A stretch of DNA of 64,000 bases, from the NCBI RefSeq assembly GCF_022829285.1, contig NZ_JAKSYI010000060.1, positions 124,001 through 188,000 of the forward strand, read 5' to 3'. This document shows positions 56,016 through 64,000 of the stretch, piece by piece (within the stretch, counting starts at the first letter, position 1; each line of letters begins with the position of its first letter). The DNA comes from Methylobacterium sp. J-078. GTDB lineage: Bacteria; Pseudomonadota; Alphaproteobacteria; Rhizobiales; Beijerinckiaceae. The notes below the pieces were generated by a model. That model was not told where the DNA came from. It did no database searches and saw only the letters and a program-made list of their open reading frames with translations. Both the position numbers and the translations under genes were made by a program.

Positions 56016-56660
56016 TCAACGGGGCGCCATCGCGCGCGCCACCTCCGTCTTGAGGACCGGCAGCAATTCGGCCTCATACCAGGGATTGGCCTTGAGCCAG
56101 CCGCTGTTGCGCCAGGAGGGATGGGGCAGCGGCAGGACCCGCGGCGTGCCGGGGCTCGCCAGGATCTCGCGCCAGCGCCGCACCGTATCGGTGAGCCCGG
56201 CCTTCTGGCGCCCGAGATGCCATGCTTGAGCGTATTGGCCGATCACCAGGATGAGTTCGAGGTTGGGAAGCCCGGCGAACAGCTCCGCCCGCCAGCGCTC
56301 GGCGCATTCCCGGCGCGGGGGTTTGTCGCCGCCTTTGGCGTCATAGCCGGGAAAGCAGGCCCCCATCGGCACGATGGCGAGGCGACTCGCATCGTAGAAC
56401 GCCGCCTCGTCGAGGCCGAGCCAGTCCCGCAGCCGCGTGCCCGACGGGTCCATGAACGGGACGCCGCTCTTGTCGGCCCTGTTGCCCGGCGCCTGGCTCG
56501 CCACGCAGAGCCGGGCCGAGGCCAGCCCCTGGACGATGGGGCGCGGCTCCTGCGGCAGGGGCGCCCCGTAGAGCGGCGCGTCCCGGCAGATCCGGCAGGC
56601 ACGCAGGCGCGCAACGGTGGCGTCGAACGGAGTTTCGGCGGAGTCGATCTCGGAGAGCAT
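56016..56660 (-). CDS. Uracil-DNA glycosylase superfamily protein
   Basis: A 214-residue protein of the uracil-DNA glycosylase fold. The nucleobase-binding loop is '[20 protein letters not shown]' and the second motif is '[20 protein letters not shown]'. N-terminal Cys residues ('RACRICRD') are too few for a clear 4Fe-4S cluster. It belongs to a bacterial branch whose substrate is less well defined than classical family 1 or 4 enzymes. It starts upstream of pyrF on the same strand, 49 bases between. Confidence 0.8.
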   Translation of the reverse strand: MLSEIDSAETPFDATVARLRACRICRDAPLYGAPLPQEPRPIVQGLASARLCVASQAPGNRADKSGVPFMDPSGTRLRDWLGLDEAAFYDASRLAIVPMGACFPGYDAKGGDKPPRRECAERWRAELFAGLPNLELILVIGQYAQAWHLGRQKAGLTDTVRRWREILASPGTPRVLPLPHPSWRNSGWLKANPWYEAELLPVLKTEVARAMAPR

Positions 56661-56720
56661 GATGCCTTCCGAGATAGGCGGCCCGCGCCCATGGACGAGG
56701 GGCCGCGTCGTCGCTTCCGC

Positions 56721-58928
56721 TCAGGCGCCCTTCAGGCCGCTGAGGTCGAGGGGCAGTGAGCGCAGGCGCTGGCCGGTGGCGGCGAAGATCGCGTTCGAGA
56801 TCGCCGGGGCGATCACGGGTACGCCGGGCTCGCCGATGCCGGTGGGTGCGGCGGTGGAGGGCACGATGTGGACCTCGACCACCGGCATCTCGCTCATGCG
56901 GGTCGGCTCGTAGGAGTCGAAGTTCCGCTCCTGCACCACGCCGTCCTTAAGCGTGATCTTGTTGCGCAGGACAGAGGACAGGGCGAAGCCGACCGCACCC
57001 TCGACCTGGGCGCGGATCACGTCCGGGTTGACCGCGACGCCGACATCCACCGCCGCCACGATGCGGTTCACCTTCACCTTGGCGTCCTCGGCCGTCACGT
57101 CCGCCACCATGGCGACGTAGGAGCCGAAGGATTCGTGCGCCGCGACGCCGAGGCCCCGGTTCTTGTCGGCGGCCTTCTTCGGGTCCCAACCGGCCTTCTC
57201 GGCGGCGAGCTTGAGGGTCGCGGAGAGGCGCGGGGCGCCGCCGAGCAGCCCGAGGCGGTAGGCGACGGGATCGGCGCCGGCCGCATGGGCGAGCTCGTCG
57301 ATGAACACCTCCATCGCCTGGGCGGTGTGGGTGTGGCCCACCGAGCGCCACCACAGGACGGGCACGCCCTCGCGGGCGTTGTGGACCTCGAAGCGGTAGG
57401 CGGGCAGCGCGTAGGGCGTATCGGAGGCGCCCTCCACCGTGGTCGCGTCGACGCCGTCCTTCACGATCATGGTCTCGAAGGCGGTGCCGATCATGATCGA
57501 CTTGCCGATGGTCCGGTGCTCCCAGCCCGTGATCCCGCCCTTGGCGTCGAGGCCGGCGCGCAGGCGGTGGACCACCATCGGCCGGTAGAAGCCGCCGGCC
57601 ATGTCGTCCTCGCGGGTCCAGACGAGGTGGACCGGGGCCTTGCCGCCGGTGGCGCGCACGATGGAGGCGGTCTCGGCGAAGTAATCGGCGCTCGGCGTCG
57701 CGCGTCGGCCGAACGAGCCGCCGGCCCATTGCGTGTGGAGGCGGACCTTGTCGGTGGTCACCCCGAGATTGCCGGCCACCACCGCCTGCTCGATCGTCTG
57801 AAGCTGGCAGCCGGCGAAGACGTCGTAGGTGCCGTCCGAGGCCTTCTCGATGGTGGCGTTGAGGGGCTCCATCGCCGCGTGCGCCAGGTAGGGGAAGGTG
57901 AACTCGGCCTCCAGCACCTTGGCCGAGCCGGCAATGGCGCCGGCGGCATCGCCCTTCTTCGAGGCGACGAGGCCGGGGCTGTCGAGGCGCTTGCGGAAAT
58001 CGGCCAGGATCGCGTCGGACGAGCGGGTCTCGGCCGCGCTGTCGTCCCAAGTGACCTTGAGCGCGTCGCGGCCCTTCATGGCCGACCAGGTGTCCTTCGC
58101 CAGCACCGCGACACCGGTGGGGATCGTCACCACGTCGACCACGCCGGCCACCGCGCGGGCGGCCTTGTCGTCGACGCTCTTCACGGTGCCGCCGAAGCGC
58201 GGCGAATGGGCGACCACCGCCGTCAGCTGCCCGGGACGGCGGACGTCGAGGGAGTAGATCGCCGTGCCGTCGGTCTTGGCCACGGAATCGAGGCGGGGAA
58301 GCTTCTTGCCGATCAGGGTGAACTGGCTCGCCTCCTTGAGGCGCGGCTCCTTCGGCACAGCTTGCGCAGCGGCGGCCTCGGCGAGTTCGCCGAACCGGGC
58401 CTGCCGGTTCGAGGCCGCGTGGCGCACCGTGCCGGACGCGACCGTGATCTCGGCAGCGGGGACCTTCCAGCGCTCGGCGGCGGCCGCCACCAGCATGGCG
58501 CGGGCGGCCGCACCCGCCTTGCGCAGCTGGACCCAGGAATTGGCGATGGCGGTGGAGCCGCCGGTGCCCTGGACGGGGCCGAAAGCGAAGTTGTTGTAGA
58601 GCGTGGCGTCGGCCGGCGCGAAGGTGGTGCGGATGGTGGCCCAGTCCGCGTCGAGCTCGTCTGCCAGGATCGTGGCCAGCCCCGTCGTGTTGCCCTGGCC
58701 CATGTCGAGGTGCTTGATCACCACTGTCACGGTGTCGTCGGCCGCGATCCGCACGAAGGCGTTCGGCATCGGCGGCAGGCCCGAGAGGTCGGGGCCGGGC
58801 GCGGCCTGGGCGAACTTCGCCGGATCGAGGGTGAAGCCGACGACGAGGGCCCCGGCGGCCACGGTGGCGCCGCCGAGGAAGGCGCGGCGGGACGGCACGG
58901 GCGGGGCGGCCTGACGGACCTTTAGCAT
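56721..58928 (-). CDS. iorB: Isoquinoline 1-oxidoreductase-type molybdopterin subunit (aldehyde/xanthine dehydrogenase family)
   Basis: A 735-residue molybdenum hydroxylase large subunit. A Tat signal ('SRRAFLGGATVAAGALVVGF') opens it, so the folded enzyme is sent to the periplasm. 'VVIKHLDMGQGNTTGLATIL' and 'GGSFGRRATPSADYFAETAS' bind the molybdopterin cofactor, and 'PTGIGEPGVPVIAPAISNAI' carries the catalytic Glu. It pairs with the 2Fe-2S subunit encoded 65 bases upstream. Substrate (N-heterocycle or aldehyde) is undetermined. Confidence 0.9.
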   Translation of the reverse strand: MLKVRQAAPPVPSRRAFLGGATVAAGALVVGFTLDPAKFAQAAPGPDLSGLPPMPNAFVRIAADDTVTVVIKHLDMGQGNTTGLATILADELDADWATIRTTFAPADATLYNNFAFGPVQGTGGSTAIANSWVQLRKAGAAARAMLVAAAAERWKVPAAEITVASGTVRHAASNRQARFGELAEAAAAQAVPKEPRLKEASQFTLIGKKLPRLDSVAKTDGTAIYSLDVRRPGQLTAVVAHSPRFGGTVKSVDDKAARAVAGVVDVVTIPTGVAVLAKDTWSAMKGRDALKVTWDDSAAETRSSDAILADFRKRLDSPGLVASKKGDAAGAIAGSAKVLEAEFTFPYLAHAAMEPLNATIEKASDGTYDVFAGCQLQTIEQAVVAGNLGVTTDKVRLHTQWAGGSFGRRATPSADYFAETASIVRATGGKAPVHLVWTREDDMAGGFYRPMVVHRLRAGLDAKGGITGWEHRTIGKSIMIGTAFETMIVKDGVDATTVEGASDTPYALPAYRFEVHNAREGVPVLWWRSVGHTHTAQAMEVFIDELAHAAGADPVAYRLGLLGGAPRLSATLKLAAEKAGWDPKKAADKNRGLGVAAHESFGSYVAMVADVTAEDAKVKVNRIVAAVDVGVAVNPDVIRAQVEGAVGFALSSVLRNKITLKDGVVQERNFDSYEPTRMSEMPVVEVHIVPSTAAPTGIGEPGVPVIAPAISNAIFAATGQRLRSLPLDLSGLKGA

Positions 58929-58993
58929 GGGTGGCTCCAGTTCAGACGCGGGATTCGGGAGATCGAAGAATTCGTTGGCGAAGGGGGCGCGGC

Positions 58994-59449
58994 TCAGGCG
59001 AGGGTTCGCGCCGCCTCGTGGATCGCCGCGCGAATGCGCTGGTAGGTGCCGCAGCGGCAGACATTGCCGTCCATGGCGCCGTCGATGTCCGCATCGGTCG
59101 GCTTGCGGTTCTCGGACAGGAGCCCGATCGCCGACATGATCTGGCCGGACTGGCAGTAGCCGCACTGGACCACGTCCAGGCCGCGCCAGGCGGTGCGCAC
59201 CGCATCGGCGACCTTGCCGGAGACGCCCTCGATGGTGGTGATCTTGGCCTCACCGATGTCGCCGATCCGGGTCTGACAGGCGCGGACCGGCTGGCCGTCG
59301 AGATGGACCGTACAGGCGCCGCACTGGGCGATGCCGCAGCCGTACTTCGTACCGGTCTGGTTCAGGTGGTCGCGCAGGGCCCAGAGGAGCGGCATCTCCG
59401 GGTCGGCGTCGACCTCGTGGGCGACTCCGTTGACGGTGAGTTTCAGCAT
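58994..59449 (-). CDS. iorA: Isoquinoline 1-oxidoreductase-type 2Fe-2S subunit
   Basis: A 151-residue electron-transfer subunit with two 2Fe-2S clusters. The plant-type cluster uses '[20 protein letters not shown]' plus a later Cys ('RACQTRI'). The second uses '[19 protein letters not shown]' and '[17 protein letters not shown]'. It lies directly upstream of the molybdopterin subunit on the same strand, and the two should form one enzyme. Confidence 0.93.
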   Translation of the reverse strand: MLKLTVNGVAHEVDADPEMPLLWALRDHLNQTGTKYGCGIAQCGACTVHLDGQPVRACQTRIGDIGEAKITTIEGVSGKVADAVRTAWRGLDVVQCGYCQSGQIMSAIGLLSENRKPTDADIDGAMDGNVCRCGTYQRIRAAIHEAARTLA

Positions 59450-59731
59450 CCCGGCCTCCAGGCGCGCAGTTTGGAACAGAGCTAATCCTTGCGCGCCCCG
59501 ATTCGTGTGCGCCAGCGCACCTGCGCCCGCCCGGCCGGAGAACGGCATCACCGTGAATACCGGCGTGGGATCGCGCGCGGCGGACGAAAACTTGAGAAAA
59601 TCCGGACAATGCCGCCCATCCGGGCAGGCGGTTCTTAACACATCCCCCGCACTCTCGGCGCGGTCGTATCCCGGCCTGTCGGTGGTCCCCTCATCGGGAT
59701 CGCGACGCCTCCCCGAATCCTCAAGACGGTG

Positions 59732-61267
<1,536 letters not shown>

Positions 61268-61270
61268 GGA

Positions 61271-62308
61271 TCAGCCCGCGCTGCGCTCCGAGACCCCGGC
61301 CTGCGCGAAGGTCGCCATGTCGCGGTGGCAGGCGAGCGCGCCCTTGAGGAGACCGAGCGCCAGGGCGGCGCCCGAAGCCTCGCCGAGGCGCATGCCGAGC
61401 GCCAGCAGCGGCACGAGGCCGAGGCGCTCCAGCACGTCCGCGTGCGCGCCCTCCGCCGAGACGTGCCCGGCGAGGCAATGGTCGAGAAGCGTCGGATCGA
61501 GGCGGTGCAGGATGGCGGCGGCGGCCGTCGCCACGTAGCCGTCGAGCACCACGGGCACCCGCTGGAGACGGGCCGCCAGGATCGCCCCCGCCATGGCGGC
61601 GATTTCCCGGCCGCCGAGGCGTGCCAGAATCTCCAGGGGATCGTCGAGATGCCCGGCATGGTGGGCGAGCGCGGCCTCCACCGCCGCGACCTTGCGGGCG
61701 AGCCCCGCGGCGTCGACCCCGGTGCCGCGCCCGACCCAGTGGGCGGCCTCGCCCCCATAGAGGGCCGCGTAGATCGCCGCCGCGACGGTGGTGTTGCCGA
61801 TGCCCATCTCGCCCAGCGCCAGGCAGTCGGTTCCGGCGGCCACCGCCTCCATACCGAACGCCATGGTGGCCACGCAGGCCTTCTCGTCGAAGGCCGGTCC
61901 CACCGTGATGTCGCCGGTTGGCATATCGATGGCGAGGTCGAACACCTTGAAGCCGAGGCCGTAAGCGGCACAGATTTGGTTGATCGCCCCGCCGCCGGCC
62001 GCGAAGTTGTCGAGCATCTGGCGGTTCACCGCATCCGGAAAGGCCGAAACGCCGCGCGCCGTGACGCCGTGGCTGCCGGCGAAGACGCAGACCAGCGGGC
62101 GGTCGAGGGTCGGCTGGCCCTTGCCCTGCCAGGCGGCGAGCCAGGAGACGAGGTGCTCGAGGCGGCCGAGGGACCCGGCCGGCTTCGTCAGGGTCGCGTC
62201 GCGCTCGGCCACCATCGCCACCGCGTCCCGGTCCGGCCCCGGCAGGGACGCGACGAGGCGACGGATATCGTCGAACGGCGTGGCGGCGGTCTGGTCAACG
62301 TCGGTCAT
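61271..62308 (-). CDS. cobT: Nicotinate-nucleotide-dimethylbenzimidazole phosphoribosyltransferase
   Basis: A 345-residue enzyme that makes alpha-ribazole phosphate for the lower ligand of cobalamin. The catalytic Glu lies in 'LALGMRLGEASGAALALGLL'. 'LGEMGIGNTTVAAAIYAALY', 'FAGSHGVTARGVSAFPDAV' and 'NQICAAYGLGFKVFDLAID' are conserved. It is divergent from cobS, with about 100 bases between starts. No cobalamin riboswitch was recognised there. Confidence 0.94.
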   Translation of the reverse strand: MTDVDQTAATPFDDIRRLVASLPGPDRDAVAMVAERDATLTKPAGSLGRLEHLVSWLAAWQGKGQPTLDRPLVCVFAGSHGVTARGVSAFPDAVNRQMLDNFAAGGGAINQICAAYGLGFKVFDLAIDMPTGDITVGPAFDEKACVATMAFGMEAVAAGTDCLALGEMGIGNTTVAAAIYAALYGGEAAHWVGRGTGVDAAGLARKVAAVEAALAHHAGHLDDPLEILARLGGREIAAMAGAILAARLQRVPVVLDGYVATAAAAILHRLDPTLLDHCLAGHVSAEGAHADVLERLGLVPLLALGMRLGEASGAALALGLLKGALACHRDMATFAQAGVSERSAG

Positions 62309-62409
62309 GGGGCAAATCCGGTGGCCGGCCCCGGCGCCAGGATGGCGGGCCGCCCGTCGCGGGAGCTATAACGGCCCGGGCACGGGTGGTGAAGGCGGGC
62401 CGGTTCGCG

Positions 62410-63228
62410 ATGCATGAGACGGTCGAGCCCGCCTTTCCGGGCGCTGCCCTCGCCTACGATCTGGCCGGCTGCCTGCGCTTCTACTCGCGCCTGCCGGTGC
62501 CGCGGCTGCCCGGCGAGGGCGACCCGCACGGCGTACCGGATTTCCGCACCCTGCCCCGGATGCTGCCGCTGGCGGGTCTGATCCTCGGCCTGCCCGGCGC
62601 GGGAATGCTGCTCGGCGCTTGGGGCCTCGGCCTCGGGCCCTTCCTCGCCGCGACCCTGGCGGTGACGGTGGGCGTGCTGATCACCGGAGCCCTGCACGAG
62701 GACGGACTGGCGGACGTGGCCGACGGGTTCGGCGGCGGCGCGACGCCGGCCCGGCGCCTGGAGATCATGCGCGACAGCCGGATCGGGGCCTATGGCGGGG
62801 TCGCCCTGATGCTGTCGCTGGCCCTGCGCATCGGCGCCCTGGCGACGCTCCTCGACCGCTCGGGGGCCGTGGCGGCCCTCGCCCTGATGCTCGCCGCCGC
62901 CCTGTCGCGGAGTGTCGCCCTCGCGCCGCTGGCGCTCCTGCCGCCCGCCCGCGCGGACGGGGCCGGCGCCAGCGTCGGCCGCCCGAGCCGGGCGACGCTG
63001 ATCACCGCCGGCGCCCTCGCCGTGGCCCTGACCCTCCTCGCCCTGCTCCTCGGGCTCCCGCCGCTGGGCGGATGTCTGATGCCGGTCCTGAGCGTATCGG
63101 CGGCGCTCGCCGTCACGGCGCTCGCGCGCCGCGCCATCGGGGGCCAGACCGGGGACGTGGTGGGCGCCGCGCAGCAGGGCGCGGAGATCGCCGCCCTGCT
63201 CGCGCTCGTCGCGGCGATCCCAGCCTGA
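62410..63228 (+). CDS. cobS: Adenosylcobinamide-GDP ribazoletransferase (cobalamin synthase)
   Basis: A 272-residue membrane enzyme joining ribazole to adenosylcobinamide-GDP in the last steps of B12 assembly. The signature 'TGALHEDGLADVADGFGGG' with 'RLEIMRDSRIGAYGGVALML' forms the active site, and several hydrophobic segments follow. Start is ATG 62410, with GTG 62386 as alternative. It acts directly after CobT in the pathway and is encoded divergently from it. Confidence 0.93.
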   Translation: MHETVEPAFPGAALAYDLAGCLRFYSRLPVPRLPGEGDPHGVPDFRTLPRMLPLAGLILGLPGAGMLLGAWGLGLGPFLAATLAVTVGVLITGALHEDGLADVADGFGGGATPARRLEIMRDSRIGAYGGVALMLSLALRIGALATLLDRSGAVAALALMLAAALSRSVALAPLALLPPARADGAGASVGRPSRATLITAGALAVALTLLALLLGLPPLGGCLMPVLSVSAALAVTALARRAIGGQTGDVVGAAQQGAEIAALLALVAAIPA

Positions 63229-63292
63229 TCCGGTTGCCGCGAGACCGGCCGGGCTTGATCCGGGTGCCGCCGCCCTGGCATGGATCGGAGCG

Positions 63293-63514
63293 ATGAGCCA
63301 GATCCGCCCCAAACCATCCAGCCCCTGCACGAAGCTCTGCATCCTCGATGCGGCCACCGGCCTGTGCGAGGGCTGCGGCCGCACCCGCGACGAGATCGCC
63401 CTGTGGGGTTCGATGTCGGAGCCCCAGCGTCGGGCCGTGATGGCCACGCTGGAGGGCCGCCTGAGGGCAGCCTATCCGGCGCGGACCCTGGCGGGAGCGG
63501 CGCCATGTGGCTGA
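63293..63514 (+). CDS. DUF1289 family small protein
   Basis: A 73-residue protein with the conserved Cys pattern of DUF1289 ('SPCTKLCILDAATGLCEGCG' then 'RTRDEIALWGSMSEPQRR'), four Cys that may bind metal. Function is unknown. Its end overlaps the next gene by 10 bases, so the two are probably co-transcribed with cobS. Confidence 0.85.
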   Translation: MSQIRPKPSSPCTKLCILDAATGLCEGCGRTRDEIALWGSMSEPQRRAVMATLEGRLRAAYPARTLAGAAPCG

Positions 63515-64000
63515 TCGGGCTGCTGATTGTCGGAGGTGCCCTCGCGCTCCTCCTGCTGTCGGGGGACAACCAGCGCATCGCGGGTCTCGAGCCCGACCAG
63601 TTCGCGCAGGTGGCCATGACCACGGGCCTGCTCACCGTGATCGTGGCGGGGTTCTGGCACCAGTTCCGCAGCCGGATGAGCGCGAACGTCACCGCGCTCC
63701 TGATCTGGGGCGTCCTCGGCGCGGCCCTGGTGGCGGGCTACGCCTATCGCGACGAGGCCCGGACCCTCGGCGACCGGATGCTCGGCGCGGTTCGGCCCGG
63801 CAGCGCCGTCACGGGCGCGGACGGAACGGTGACGATCACCCGACGCAGCGACGGCAATTTCCACGTCCGGGCCGAGGTGAACGGCCGGCCGCAGGGCTTC
63901 CAGTTCGACACCGGGGCGAGTTCCGTGGTCCTCACCGCCGAGAGCGCTGCCGAACTCGGTATCCGCCCGGCGGAATCCGAGTTCAGCGTGCGCGTCTCCA
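63505..64000 (+). CDS. Membrane-anchored clan AA aspartic protease (TIGR02281 type), 3' end outside the window
   Basis: 165 residues are visible and the gene continues beyond the window. Three N-terminal hydrophobic segments ('MWLIGLLIVGGALALLLLSG' first) are followed by a retropepsin-like domain with 'FQFDTGASSVVLTAESAAEL'. Its Asp-Thr-Gly is the active-site motif of single-domain aspartic proteases. Such proteins are common in alphaproteobacteria, but their substrates are not known. Start ATG 63505 overlaps the DUF1289 gene. Confidence 0.85.
   Translation, partial: MWLIGLLIVGGALALLLLSGDNQRIAGLEPDQFAQVAMTTGLLTVIVAGFWHQFRSRMSANVTALLIWGVLGAALVAGYAYRDEARTLGDRMLGAVRPGSAVTGADGTVTITRRSDGNFHVRAEVNGRPQGFQFDTGASSVVLTAESAAELGIRPAESEFSVRVS

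Noticed and set aside
62309..62409. Possible cobalamin riboswitch between cobT and cobS
   Set aside because: The spacer is only about 100 bases and has none of the conserved B12-box sequence; a riboswitch would not fit.

Overview
The window looks like a chromosome segment of a high-GC alphaproteobacterium, most likely Methylobacterium or a close relative in the Hyphomicrobiales. The grounds are the gene families present (alphaproteobacterial-length GshA, IorA/IorB-type oxidoreductase, PleC/DivJ-like histidine kinase, APS-type CysH) and the very GC-rich coding from about 15.4 kb onward. The genus is an inference from general familiarity; no search was run. No tRNA, rRNA or CRISPR array was recognised.

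Region 1 (1-15.4 kb) is a defence island, visibly less GC-rich than the rest. Its core is a four-gene, translationally coupled minus-strand operon (13746 down to 6268): a MutL/MORC-type GHKL ATPase, a Z1-domain superfamily II helicase, a PD-(D/E)XK (DUF4420-like) protein and an AIPR protein. This is the gene set of the known MZA-type antiphage systems. Converging on it is a 1117-residue protein with two RNA polymerase alpha-CTD-like helix-hairpin-helix units, a sigma-70 region 4-like helix-turn-helix and a long unrecognised C-terminus. Divergent from that gene are a C5 cytosine DNA methyltransferase and a Vsr endonuclease. A small MarR-like regulator lies at the left edge. A decayed IS5-family transposase fragment and roughly 1.2 kb without a recognisable gene lie at the right edge.

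Region 2 (15.5-27 kb): a 2-hydroxyacid dehydrogenase, a divergent HxlR regulator/PRISE-type SDR pair, then a seven-gene run in which a Dpp/Gsi-type peptide ABC transporter is bracketed by two different gamma-glutamyltransferase paralogues. This suggests uptake and breakdown of gamma-glutamyl peptides or glutathione.

Region 3 (27-33 kb): a surface polysaccharide set with a two-domain glycosyltransferase, a GT4 glycosyltransferase, a Wzz/GumC chain-length protein and a WecG/TagA/CpsF glycosyltransferase.

Region 4 (33-46 kb): housekeeping and small conserved genes, including Nudix, TusA, a Gly/Tyr-rich exported protein, GshA, RsmE, UbiA, CysQ-like phosphatase, a cold-shock protein, an aspartate aminotransferase and an AlgX-like SGNH protein.

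Region 5 (46-54 kb) is assimilatory sulfate reduction: cysN-cysD-cysH on the minus strand, and divergently an Lrp/AsnC regulator, cysJ and cysI. Sulfate is activated to APS (CysDN), reduced to sulfite (CysH) and then to sulfide (CysJI).

Region 6 (54-64 kb): TetR regulator, PyrF, a uracil-DNA glycosylase-like protein, IorB/IorA molybdenum oxidoreductase, a membrane histidine kinase, divergent cobT and cobS, a DUF1289 protein and a truncated clan AA aspartic protease. Two copies of one palindromic intergenic repeat occur inside operons (about 22.4 kb and 52.2 kb).
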